From: Winogradskyella sp046545555 | Lineage (GTDB): Bacteria; Bacteroidota; Bacteroidia; Flavobacteriales; Flavobacteriaceae | Assembly: GCF_046545555.1 (NCBI RefSeq) | Contig: NZ_JBHZTH010000001.1 | Span: forward strand, 2,124,310-2,188,309 | DNA: 64,000 bases | Direction: 5' to 3' | Shown here: in pieces, positions 9,230 to 17,904 of the stretch | Layout of the letters: each line of letters opens with the position of its first letter | Position numbering within the stretch: the stretch's first letter is position 1 | The notes under the pieces: model-generated | What the model saw: the letters and a program-made list of their open reading frames with translations, nothing else | Database searches by the model: none | What the model was told of the DNA's origin: nothing | Translations under genes and position numbers: made by a program

Positions 9230-10498
9230 TTAAATCCGGAAGATCTCTTCCGGATTTTTTATGTCCTTTAGTCTCCCATTAATAATCACTTGTTCAACAG
9301 GGTTGTGGGCAAAGGCATATGGTATTTCACTATAGTGATTTAAAGGCTTTGTAATGATAAGATTTGCTTTCTTACCTCTTGTAATGCTGCCATACATATT
9401 ACTAATTCCCATAGCGTAGGCACCATTTATAGTTGCTGCGTTTATAGCCTCTTCTGGTGACATTTTCAGTTTAACACAAGCTGCACCCACAATAAAATTC
9501 ATATTACCACTTGGAGCAGAACCAGGATTGTAATCTGTGGCTATGGCAAGTGGCAAACCTGCATTAATAATATCTCTAGCCGGAGTATATGGTATACTCA
9601 AAAAATATGAGCAGCCAGGCAAAGCCACAGCAATAGTTTCGCTTCCTTTTAAAGCTTTTATATCTTTAGTATCTAATTCTTCTAAATGGTCTACAGATAA
9701 TGCATTGTATTTTACACCAAGCTCCACACCGCCAAGTATATTAAATTGATTCACGTGTATTTTTGGCCGTAAACCAAATTTTTGCGCAGCTTTAAGTATG
9801 CGTTCTGTGGCTTTAATATCAAAATAACCGTCTTCACAAAACACATCGATATAATGTGCTATGTTTAAGTCTACTGCTTTTGGTATTAATTCGTTAATAA
9901 TTAAATCTACATAGTCATCCTTTTTAGCACGATAGTCCTCTGGTATCGCATGTGCAGCTAGCAGTGTTGGTGTAATCTTAGCTAAACTCTCTTGCTTAAT
10001 ACGCTTTATTACTTTGAGCATTTTTAACTCAGCATCAACAGTTAAGCCATAACCTGTTTTAATTTCTACAGCACCAGTTCCCATTCTAATAAGTTCGTCT
10101 AAGCGCTGCATGGCTAGCTCATACAAATCATCTTCAGAGGTATCTTGCAAAGTTTTTGCAGAGTTTAAAATACCACCACCTTTATTGGCAATCTCAGCAT
10201 AAGTCAATCCATTAATACGATCTACAAATTCTGAAGTACGATTACCAGCATAAACTGTGTGTGTGTGTGAATCGCACCATGATGGTAAAACAATTTTGCC
10301 AGTAGCATCAATAATAGTTTCGGCTTCTATGGTTCTATAATCTTCCATTTTACCATATTCTATAATGGTGTCATTCTCTATATATACGTACGCATTCTCA
10401 ATAAGCGGAATGGTATTCATGTCACTACCTTTAACAATAGTAATATTAGATTGGTGTACTTGTAAGAGCTGTTTTATGTTGGTGATTAATATGGACAT
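9230..10498 (-). CDS. hutI: Imidazolonepropionase
   Basis: A 422-residue amidohydrolase-superfamily enzyme that opens the ring of 4-imidazolone-5-propanoate to N-formimidoyl-glutamate. The metal-site motif HTHTVYAG (about 78-85), the imidazolone-binding region GAVEIKTGYGL, a second-His block (HAIPEDY), DHLEELD and the C-terminal ATDYNPGSAPSGNM are all present, and length matches the family. It works upstream of the formimidoylglutamase encoded at 7207-8220. The last codons overlap a terminator stem. Confidence 0.95.
   Translation of the reverse strand: MSILITNIKQLLQVHQSNITIVKGSDMNTIPLIENAYVYIENDTIIEYGKMEDYRTIEAETIIDATGKIVLPSWCDSHTHTVYAGNRTSEFVDRINGLTYAEIANKGGGILNSAKTLQDTSEDDLYELAMQRLDELIRMGTGAVEIKTGYGLTVDAELKMLKVIKRIKQESLAKITPTLLAAHAIPEDYRAKKDDYVDLIINELIPKAVDLNIAHYIDVFCEDGYFDIKATERILKAAQKFGLRPKIHVNQFNILGGVELGVKYNALSVDHLEELDTKDIKALKGSETIAVALPGCSYFLSIPYTPARDIINAGLPLAIATDYNPGSAPSGNMNFIVGAACVKLKMSPEEAINAATINGAYAMGISNMYGSITRGKKANLIITKPLNHYSEIPYAFAHNPVEQVIINGRLKDIKNPEEIFRI
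9232..9260. terminator. Terminator shared by convergent genes
   Basis: A 12-bp perfect stem (AAATCCGGAAGA / TCTTCCGGATTT) with a 2-nt loop is followed by a run of T on the plus strand. It ends the coiled-coil gene 27 bp after its stop. The stem lies inside the last codons of hutI, so hutI's 3' coding end doubles as the terminator hairpin. Confidence 0.85.
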
Positions 10499-10540
10499 GG
10501 TTAGTTGGCTTTCCGTAAAGATTGTTAATTTTTATCACAA

Positions 10541-10571
10541 AAAAAAACGCTAACCTTATTAGATTAGCGTT
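10541..10571 (-). terminator. Rho-independent terminator after fumC
   Basis: The stem AACGCTAA / TTAGCGTT is followed on the minus strand by a run of nine T. It lies about 20 bp after the fumarase stop and before hutI, so fumC is separated transcriptionally from hutI. Confidence 0.85.
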
Positions 10572-10592
10572 TATATTAATTTAGTGAGGGTC

Positions 10593-11990
10593 TTATTTAA
10601 GACTACCAACCATATCTTCTGGCTTTACCCAGTCATCATAATCTTCTGCAGATACATAACCAAGATTAACAGCTTCTTCCTTTAAAGTCGTACCGTTTTT
10701 ATGCGCTGTATTTGCAATTTCAGCTGCTTTATAATACCCTATTTTAGTATTTAAAGCCGTTACTAGCATTAAAGAATTGTTTAATAATTCTTTAATCACC
10801 TCATGGTTAGGTTCTATACCACTCGCACAGTTTTCTTCAAAACTCACACACGCATCACCAATAAGTTGTGCAGATTGCAAAATGTTTGCAGCCATCATTG
10901 GTTTAAAGACGTTAAGCTCATAATGCCCTTGTGTGCCACCTATTGTTACAGCAACATCGTTACCCATAACTTGTGCGCAAACCATAGTTAAGGCCTCACA
11001 TTGCGTTGGGTTTACTTTTCCTGGCATAATAGAACTTCCTGGCTCGTTGGCAGGAATAATAATTTCACCAATACCAGAACGTGGACCAGAAGCCATCATT
11101 CTAATATCGTTAGCTATTTTGTTAAGTGAAACCGCTAATTGTTTTAGCGCCCCATGTGTTTCTACAATAGCATCGTGCGCAGCCAGTGCTTCAAATTTAT
11201 TTTCTGCGGTTACAAAAGGTAAGTTGGTAAACTCAGCGATGTATTTGGCAACCAAAACATCATAACCTTCTGGTGTGTTTAAACCTGTACCAACTGCAGT
11301 ACCGCCAAGTGCCAACTGACTTAGATGTGATAAGGTATTTTCTAAGGCTTTTAGCCCATGATCTAATTGCGATACATAGCCCGAAAATTCCTGACCAAGC
11401 GTCAATGGAGTCGCATCCATTAGATGTGTACGACCAATCTTCACCACATTCTTAAATTCTATAGATTTATTATGTAACGTATTACGTAACTGAATCACTC
11501 CAGGAATCGTAGTTTCTACCACCTTTTTATAAGCAGCAATGTGCATACCAGTAGGGAAGGTATCGTTAGATGATTGCGATTTATTAACATCATCATTAGG
11601 CTGAATTGTTTTTTCTCCCTCACCAATAACTTGACCTGCAATTTGGTGTGCTCTGTTGGCAACAACCTCATTTACATTCATATTACTCTGTGTGCCGGAG
11701 CCAGTTTGCCAAATAACTAAAGGAAACTGATCATCGTGCTTGCCGTCTAAAATCTCATCACAGACTTGAGCGATTAAATCGCGCTTTTTTTTAGTTAAAA
11801 CACCAAGCTCAGAGTTAGTATAAGCTGCTGCTTTTTTAAGGTAAGCAAAACCATAAACTACTTCTAAAGGCATAGATGCTGTGGCACCAATTTTAAAGTT
11901 ATTACGAGAGCGTTCTGTTTGTGCTCCCCAAAGTTTATCGGCAGGTACTTTAACCTCGCCCATGGTGTCTTTTTCTATTCTGTATGTCAT
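10593..11990 (-). CDS. fumC: Fumarate hydratase, class II
   Basis: A 465-residue homotetrameric fumarase of the TCA cycle converting fumarate to malate. The superfamily signature GSSIMPGKVNP is present (about residues 317-327), with the usual SxxMxxKxN core. GRTHLMDATP and the substrate-binding TGSGTQSNMNVNEV block are intact. Length is typical. A TAAATTTG box on the minus strand at 12016-12023 could be the -7 element of its promoter. Confidence 0.97.
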   Translation of the reverse strand: MTYRIEKDTMGEVKVPADKLWGAQTERSRNNFKIGATASMPLEVVYGFAYLKKAAAYTNSELGVLTKKKRDLIAQVCDEILDGKHDDQFPLVIWQTGSGTQSNMNVNEVVANRAHQIAGQVIGEGEKTIQPNDDVNKSQSSNDTFPTGMHIAAYKKVVETTIPGVIQLRNTLHNKSIEFKNVVKIGRTHLMDATPLTLGQEFSGYVSQLDHGLKALENTLSHLSQLALGGTAVGTGLNTPEGYDVLVAKYIAEFTNLPFVTAENKFEALAAHDAIVETHGALKQLAVSLNKIANDIRMMASGPRSGIGEIIIPANEPGSSIMPGKVNPTQCEALTMVCAQVMGNDVAVTIGGTQGHYELNVFKPMMAANILQSAQLIGDACVSFEENCASGIEPNHEVIKELLNNSLMLVTALNTKIGYYKAAEIANTAHKNGTTLKEEAVNLGYVSAEDYDDWVKPEDMVGSLK

Positions 11991-12015
11991 GATATAATCG
12001 TTTTTAAAAGCATTG

Positions 12016-12023
12016 CAAATTTA
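12016..12023 (-). promoter_or_regulatory. Possible -7 box for fumC
   Basis: On the minus strand the sequence reads TAAATTTG, an exact match to the Bacteroidota -7 consensus TAnnTTTG, 26 bp before the fumC start. No convincing -33 TTG was found at the usual 19-21 nt distance, so confidence is limited. Confidence 0.4.
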
Positions 12024-12226
12024 CGGATTTTGTAAGTTTTAATGAATTGAAAGCGAGGTTTTGTTTTAAGCTAATTATAATTACACGTTAATTAGTTTTA
12101 GGTTTTAGAATAGAAATTACGTAGTTCTAAGTATAGATTTTCTGTTTTAGAAAAACTAACTTCGCTTAACGTTTTATATAAGTCATTAAAACTACGTCAT
12201 ATCATAACTTTAAGTGCTAGATAAAA

Positions 12227-12901
12227 TCACCCAACAATCTTCCCATCAACCATAGTAAGTTTTCGATCTGCCATATCTGCTAAGTCTTGGTTATGTGTAA
12301 CAATAACAAAAGTTTGTTTAAACTCATCCCTGAGCTTAAAAAAGAGGTTGTGAAGTTGTTCAGCAGATTCACTATCTAAATTTCCAGAAGGTTCGTCTGC
12401 AAAGATTATATTGGGTTGATTGATCAGTGCTCTTGCAACTGCAACACGCTGTTGTTCGCCACCAGACATGCTATTAGGCTTATGATGTATGCGCTCTTTT
12501 AAGCCTAAATAATCCAACAACTCTAAAGCTCTTTTTTCTGCATTAGTCTTAGATGTGTTATTTATAAATGCAGGAATACAGACATTTTCTAATGCAGTAA
12601 ATTCTGGCAATAACTGGTGAAACTGAAATATAAATCCAATATTTTTATTTCTAAATTTAGCTAAAGCTTTATCATTTAGTTCTTTTATAGATTGACCATT
12701 AATAATGAGTTCGGTTTCAGTATTATAATCGGGTTTATCTAAAGTTCCTAAAATTTGTAACAAAGTGGTCTTTCCGGCGCCAGAAGCTCCTACAATTGAG
12801 ATAATTTCACTCTCTGAAATATTAAGGTCCACACCTTTTAAGACTTTTAAATCTTTATAAGCTTTTTGAATGTGTTTTGCAGAAATGATTGTTTTACTCA
12901 T
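12227..12901 (-). CDS. lolD: ABC transporter ATP-binding protein, LolD-like
   Basis: A 224-residue ATPase with Walker A GASGAGKTT (about 37-45), Q-loop FQFHQLLPEF, signature SGGEQQR (about 144-150), Walker B IIFADEPSGNLDS and H-loop VIVTHNQ. The sequence fits the MacB/LolD subfamily that energises lipoprotein release from the inner membrane or related transport. No permease gene is adjacent; the upstream gene encodes an outer-membrane protein. The Lol function is therefore by family resemblance. Confidence 0.82.
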   Translation of the reverse strand: MSKTIISAKHIQKAYKDLKVLKGVDLNISESEIISIVGASGAGKTTLLQILGTLDKPDYNTETELIINGQSIKELNDKALAKFRNKNIGFIFQFHQLLPEFTALENVCIPAFINNTSKTNAEKRALELLDYLGLKERIHHKPNSMSGGEQQRVAVARALINQPNIIFADEPSGNLDSESAEQLHNLFFKLRDEFKQTFVIVTHNQDLADMADRKLTMVDGKIVG

Positions 12902-12941
12902 ACTAGCGTGAAAGTAATACTTAATGAACTAATGCACAATT

Positions 12942-15404
12942 TTAAGAGGCAGATTTGTTACCTTTAAATACAGATTTAATTCCATTAAAATCTATAAAAT
13001 ACTGCACTCTAACGGAGAAGGTGTGTTGTGTTGGTTGATCGAACAACGTGTCTAAACTTTGTGAATAACTATCTTCTGACAAAGTGTCGAAATTAAACAA
13101 TTGGTTTCTATATAAAGCTGTTAAGAAACTACCAGGTGCAAATTGCCATGAGTAGCTTAAATCTATATTCCAAGTACTAAAGTTAATATTAGGACTTCCG
13201 CCAACATTATTTACGGTGTAACCAGAATCTGTAGTTACACGGCCATTATCTAATAGGGTAAATAATTCGTTGTCATAATTTACGGTGTCCCAATAATGTC
13301 TGAATGAAAGTGCTAAAGTATTAAATGGATTAAAGGTGTAATTGGCCGAAATACTATTTGTAATAGTTTGTCGATTACGTTCTCCTAGAATGGGTTGGTC
13401 ATCAAAAAAAGTTGCATAACCTCTTTGACCATTTGCTCTTCTAAAATCAAAACTATAAATTAAAAGTAACTTATCATTCGGTCGTACTCTAGGTCTAAAA
13501 TTAAAGTTAAAACCCGCTAAATCTCTGCCATCTTCAATGATGAAAAATGGATCTATTCTTATATCTAAAGCAAATTTCTTATTATAATTTGAGGAATAGA
13601 AACCTCCAAAACTTACAATATTTTCAAAAATAAACGGTCTTCCGTCTCTTGACTCAAAATAATCATATTGCTTACCAGGTTCAATATTTAATCTAAAACC
13701 GTAACCATTTAATTTTTTTGTTTGTGCATTATAACTACCACCAAAATTAAAACCAGTAAATGTGCCTGGATTTGCTAAATTTCTATAGTTTATAAATGCA
13801 TTAAAACGGTAGCTATTAAGATTTCCTTTTGGCTCAAAAATTCTATAGGATACATCTGCACCAAAATTATTGAAGTTATTTCTAAAGTTAAGTCCTAGGT
13901 CATTAATGTCATATTTGGTGTCAGCATATCTATGATCCACACTGTATCGCCAGTTACCATGCGTTTTACCAATAAAAAAACTTGTGTTGAAGCCGGTTTC
14001 TGCATCATCAAATTGATACTTAACATTACTCATTTTTGCTTGAGCATCAATTCTGTAGGTGTTTCTTTTATTTTGGATATTAGCGACTAATGCCGTAGCA
14101 TTGGCATCTCTAAAATTACCTTCTCTTAGTACGTTTGTATTTATTAAGCTTATAGACGAATTTCCATTAAATTGTTGGTCTATTACCAGTATGTTATAGT
14201 TAGAGATTGGCTCAACTACTTCGCTGCGTTTTTCGCCAGTGACTATATTTGTTATTGAAGCTTCTGTTTTCTCGGTAACAGCATTGAAAATGCCAACACC
14301 TAAGCCTTTCTTTGTTCGCCCAGAAATTTTAATAGCATTTAAAACCTTCACCTCATTTGGTACATTTGCTTCCTCTTCGTCGGTTAAACTTAATTGACCA
14401 CTAGGACTATTACCAACACGTCTCGAAAAAAATAAATCTCCTTTAGAGAAAAGCTCTACTCCCTCGGTAAAAAATTGACGTTGCTCAGAGAATGTCTGTT
14501 CAAAAGGGCCAAGATTTAGAACAACGTTATCAAAACCTGCTTGACTAAAATCAGGAACTAAGGTAGCATCTAGTGTAAAATTATCTGTTAACCCAAATTT
14601 AACGTCCATACCAAAGGTTAAATCAGTATCGGTATCTCCATCAAAACTATTTACTATCCCTGTAGAAAATGGGTATAAATTGAGTCTAACAGGTGGTTTT
14701 ATATTGTTTAGTCCTTTAAGCTCACCATGATATAAACCTATGTTACCTTGTGTAGGATCAAAAGGGTTCCAAGTGTATTGTGAGCGGTATCTCCTAAATT
14801 GCCTATGAAATTGTAATCCCCAAGTTGGATTTTCTTGGTCTGTAAAACGTAAAGTTCTATATGGTAATTTTATTTCAACCGTCCAACCATCATCTTGCAT
14901 TTTTACGGCGCTTTCCCAAACGGCATTCCAACTAAAATCTTCACCTATTGTCGGATTAAAAATAGCATCTGCTTGTTGGCCAGAACTAAATACAAAAAAC
15001 TGTGTATCGTTTTGAGCATCATTATTAGGGTTTAATACTACCGCGAAAAAATCATTCTGTCCGAAGTTATCGCGAGATGTAAATTGTCGCATGATTAATG
15101 AAGGGTCATCATATAAATATGCAGAAATATAGATAGCTTCATCATCATAAGTCATTTTAACTTCTGTTCTCTGTTCTGGCTCAAGGGAATTCCCTATTTC
15201 TGGTCTAAATTCAATAAAACCAGTTGCAATTTCTGCGTTTACCCAAGCTTTATCATCCAAGATTCCGTCAATTTTAGGAGCAATGCTCGTACGCTCAATT
15301 TGCAATGACTTTTTATCTTTAGACATTACCTCGTTATCCTGTGCAAGAGCGAAAGTATAATTAAGTAAAGTAAATAATATTAGAAACAAAGAACGTAAGT
15401 TCAT
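12942..15404 (-). CDS. Outer-membrane protein, CBM9-like N-domain plus DUF5916-type barrel
   Basis: An 820-residue protein with a clear signal peptide (cleavage after about residue 22, ALA-QD). The N-terminal domain (about 35-230; KIDGILDDKAW, DDEAIYISAYLYDD) is a carbohydrate-binding CBM9-like module. The rest is a β-rich barrel ending in an aromatic-rich strand segment, as in DUF5916 proteins of Bacteroidota. The ligand is unknown. It lies 40 bp before the LolD-like gene in the same orientation and may be co-transcribed. Confidence 0.82.
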   Translation of the reverse strand: MNLRSLFLILFTLLNYTFALAQDNEVMSKDKKSLQIERTSIAPKIDGILDDKAWVNAEIATGFIEFRPEIGNSLEPEQRTEVKMTYDDEAIYISAYLYDDPSLIMRQFTSRDNFGQNDFFAVVLNPNNDAQNDTQFFVFSSGQQADAIFNPTIGEDFSWNAVWESAVKMQDDGWTVEIKLPYRTLRFTDQENPTWGLQFHRQFRRYRSQYTWNPFDPTQGNIGLYHGELKGLNNIKPPVRLNLYPFSTGIVNSFDGDTDTDLTFGMDVKFGLTDNFTLDATLVPDFSQAGFDNVVLNLGPFEQTFSEQRQFFTEGVELFSKGDLFFSRRVGNSPSGQLSLTDEEEANVPNEVKVLNAIKISGRTKKGLGVGIFNAVTEKTEASITNIVTGEKRSEVVEPISNYNILVIDQQFNGNSSISLINTNVLREGNFRDANATALVANIQNKRNTYRIDAQAKMSNVKYQFDDAETGFNTSFFIGKTHGNWRYSVDHRYADTKYDINDLGLNFRNNFNNFGADVSYRIFEPKGNLNSYRFNAFINYRNLANPGTFTGFNFGGSYNAQTKKLNGYGFRLNIEPGKQYDYFESRDGRPFIFENIVSFGGFYSSNYNKKFALDIRIDPFFIIEDGRDLAGFNFNFRPRVRPNDKLLLIYSFDFRRANGQRGYATFFDDQPILGERNRQTITNSISANYTFNPFNTLALSFRHYWDTVNYDNELFTLLDNGRVTTDSGYTVNNVGGSPNINFSTWNIDLSYSWQFAPGSFLTALYRNQLFNFDTLSEDSYSQSLDTLFDQPTQHTFSVRVQYFIDFNGIKSVFKGNKSAS

Positions 15405-15624
15405 AATTGGTTGATGATAGTTTAGTGCTTAGATTAAAGATGCATTTACTAGGCGATTGGTACACTTTAATTTTACAAAGCTACATTCTCATGTTAAGTA
15501 TGGCTCATAATTAAAAGTTAAAAAGACTTAAGGAATGTTAATGAAATAACTTGACGGTTTGTCACAAAGAAAATTTGGAATACTTATTGCTCTAATTAAC
15601 ATAGTTTAATACTTAAAATTATAA

Positions 15625-15885
15625 ATGAAAAAATACCAAAAACTTATAGTGAGCCTAGTGTTTGATTCATTAGGTTATGTCTCTTTTATTTTTCCCCCAT
15701 TCGATTTTATCTGGGCACCTTTATCTGCTTATTTTATGACAAAACTGTATAAAGGTAAAGAAGGTAAGATTGCAGCAGTTGTTACTTTTATTGAAGAGGC
15801 TTTACCATTTTTTGATGTTATACCTACATTCTCGATAATGTGGTTATATACCTACGTTTTGAAAGCAAAATCAAAAGCTAATTAA
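15625..15885 (+). CDS. Small membrane protein, unknown
   Basis: An 86-residue protein with hydrophobic stretches rich in Phe and Pro (about residues 8-38 and 50-78), probably two or three membrane passes, and a basic end. It stands alone on the plus strand between divergent and convergent minus-strand genes. The 220-bp gap upstream holds start regions for both directions; nothing else was recognised there. Confidence 0.65.
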   Translation: MKKYQKLIVSLVFDSLGYVSFIFPPFDFIWAPLSAYFMTKLYKGKEGKIAAVVTFIEEALPFFDVIPTFSIMWLYTYVLKAKSKAN

Positions 15886-15891
15886 ATAGTA

Positions 15892-16653
15892 TCAAAGCAT
15901 TTTTCTAATTGCTATAAATACAAAGATCATTAGTGAGTAGCCTATAAAAAATGGTATAATAAATTCTTTTAAGCCTGCCACTAACATCACCGAAATGATT
16001 AAAAGCTGAAAACCTAAGCCAAAAGTTGAGATTGCGGTCATTAGCCATTTTGGTAATACTTTGCCTTTAGAAGCATCTTGATCTAAAAAATAAATGACTT
16101 TATCGAAACTACCATAGAGTACTTTATATATAGCAAAAAGAATATTAACGTTTTTCTGTTTTTCTCCTTTAAGAGCTTTTGGAGTAGATACTTCGAAAAC
16201 TCTACTTGTAATATCTCCATTAAATTTATTTCTTAAAATAACATAATAATAGTTATACAATGTTCCTTGTAGTTGAATCCCTAAAAAAGCTAATATAGTA
16301 TACCATATATTTGATTCTGTTATATACCATAAGGCTAATAGAATTATGGCATTAAGAATAATATCTGCAACAGAGTCTAAATACCTTCCTGTATAAGAAG
16401 GTGTTTGTTTTATTCTTGCCAGTTCGCCATCTGCAGCATCTAGTATAGATTTAAAAATTAGAAAGAATGCTGCCGACCAAAAATGTCCATTTATAATACA
16501 TACAACTGCAAATAGACCTGAAATAATAAAACCTATAGTAACGTGGATAGGTGTAAATTTTGTGTCTTTAAGCACTAAAGAGATAGAACGTGCAACTGGT
16601 CTTCCGTAATCTGAAAGATCAATAAATTTGTGAGCATTGGGTAATTTTGACAT
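15892..16653 (-). CDS. CDP-alcohol phosphatidyltransferase family protein
   Basis: A 253-residue integral membrane enzyme of phospholipid synthesis. The family signature D-x2-D-G-x2-A-R-x8-G-x3-D-x3-D is complete at about residues 87-112 (DAADGELAR, then G...D...D), giving the metal and CDP-binding site. Six or so membrane segments are visible. Which alcohol is transferred cannot be decided. It is preceded on the same strand by a DUF4375-like gene 35 bp upstream. Confidence 0.9.
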   Translation of the reverse strand: MSKLPNAHKFIDLSDYGRPVARSISLVLKDTKFTPIHVTIGFIISGLFAVVCIINGHFWSAAFFLIFKSILDAADGELARIKQTPSYTGRYLDSVADIILNAIILLALWYITESNIWYTILAFLGIQLQGTLYNYYYVILRNKFNGDITSRVFEVSTPKALKGEKQKNVNILFAIYKVLYGSFDKVIYFLDQDASKGKVLPKWLMTAISTFGLGFQLLIISVMLVAGLKEFIIPFFIGYSLMIFVFIAIRKML

Positions 16654-16688
16654 TAATAGTTTTGTAGCAAAATTTTGAGGAATATACC

Positions 16689-17156
16689 TTAATATTCAAA
16701 ATCTGTTTTGTGAAGTTTAATGTGGGCTATAACCAAATCTACAATATTTTCTTTCACATTGATAAGATCTAATTCAAGATGAGACCATATATCTAAATCT
16801 TCCGTATCTAATTTACTAATAAATTGCCTTCTTAAAATAATATCCTTTGGTACAGGTAGGTCTTTAAATACTTTAATTGCTTTATCGATAATAGTAGCTG
16901 TTTCGTGGGCCTGTATATCTATAAAGGCTTGTAATACATTGTGTGTAAATTCACCAGAGGTATTATAAAAAAAACCATAAAGCCCCTCATTGTTTATTTC
17001 ACTTTCAAAAATATCTATATAAACGAATGTTTGTTCTGCAAAAGAAAGGTTTCTAAAAGTGTTATTATCGTTTGCCTTATTCCAAAGAACGGTGCCAACT
17101 AGTTCAACGATATCCGCAGCATCTTCTTGTTTTAAAGCAAAATCAATTTCAGTCAT
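16689..17156 (-). CDS. DMP19/DUF4375-like protein
   Basis: A 155-residue soluble, mostly helical acidic protein. The central block EQTFVYIDIFESEINNEGLY followed by GFFYNTSGEFT resembles the DMP19-like DUF4375 family (E-x-N-G-G-x-x-x-F/Y-x-N). The function of that family is not settled. It is likely co-transcribed with the CDP-alcohol phosphatidyltransferase just downstream. Confidence 0.6.
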   Translation of the reverse strand: MTEIDFALKQEDAADIVELVGTVLWNKANDNNTFRNLSFAEQTFVYIDIFESEINNEGLYGFFYNTSGEFTHNVLQAFIDIQAHETATIIDKAIKVFKDLPVPKDIILRRQFISKLDTEDLDIWSHLELDLINVKENIVDLVIAHIKLHKTDFEY

Positions 17157-17238
17157 TAAACAGTAAACTTAATTTGAAATGGCAAAGATACATTAATAAT
17201 AGCCTATAGGTTTTTAAAAACGTTCCAAATAACAACAA

Positions 17239-17267
17239 AAAAAAGCACTCGTTAGAGTGCTTTTTTA
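17239..17267. terminator. Terminator after the TonB-locus lipoprotein gene
   Basis: The stem AAAAGCACTC / GAGTGCTTTT with a short GTTA loop is flanked by A and T runs, so it can work in both directions. It lies about 20 bp after the stop of the minus-strand lipoprotein gene and closes the TonB receptor transcription unit. Confidence 0.85.
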
Positions 17268-17285
17268 TTTTATATAATGTAAAAA

Positions 17286-17873
17286 TTAATTAACAGAATA
17301 TGTAAATGTTGCAGCAACATCAGTTTCACCGCCTGCATTAGTAATATCACCGTCACTTACACCAGCTGCATCTTTAGATGGCTCGTGTCTTAATGTTACA
17401 GTTATTGTATTACCCATAGCAGCTGCCCCTGAGCTAAAAGTTGTACTTACTCCAATAGGATTACCATCATCATCCATATCTGTATATACTACTGAGCTTC
17501 CTGAAGTACCCGTAAATCCGTAAAATACCTGGTGTTCGTCATCTTCTTCTAATACTTCTACAGTAATATCTTCAGATGGGTTTTCTAATTCATTTAAAAA
17601 CTCTACACTTCCTGTGTAATCTGTCATTGCTGTCATGGAACCAACAACTGTAATTACTGGTGCATTTGGTCCATCTCCGTCTAAATCTTGACTTTGAAAT
17701 ACCACTGTACTACTATCAGCATTAGATGTTAAAGTAAGACGCACTGTTGTAATAACTTCTTCTTCGTTTACTGGTGCTGGATCGTCATCATCAGAACACG
17801 AAGTCATTAGGCCTAAGGCCATAAATAAGATTAAAAATTTGTTCATTGCTTTCATTTTGTTTGTAGTTTTCAT
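17286..17873 (-). CDS. Lipoprotein linked to TonB receptor
   Basis: A 195-residue lipoprotein. The hydrophobic stretch with lipobox LMTSC lies at about residues 22-26, followed by Asp-rich residues. Starts at 17855 or 17846 (MNKFLILF) would give a more ordinary signal. The β-rich body ends in a block (LRHEPSKDAAG, GGETDVAATFTYSV) that I have seen in Bacteroidota lipoproteins beside TonB receptors. It begins 31 bp after the receptor gene, so the two are probably a surface uptake pair. Confidence 0.7.
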   Translation of the reverse strand: MKTTNKMKAMNKFLILFMALGLMTSCSDDDDPAPVNEEEVITTVRLTLTSNADSSTVVFQSQDLDGDGPNAPVITVVGSMTAMTDYTGSVEFLNELENPSEDITVEVLEEDDEHQVFYGFTGTSGSSVVYTDMDDDGNPIGVSTTFSSGAAAMGNTITVTLRHEPSKDAAGVSDGDITNAGGETDVAATFTYSVN

Positions 17874-17904
17874 GTTTAATTTTTTTTAAAATGTTTGAGT
17901 TTCT

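Noticed and set aside
10933..11265. Plus-strand frame of 110 residues inside fumC
   Set aside because: It is antisense to a well-conserved enzyme and has no recognisable product.
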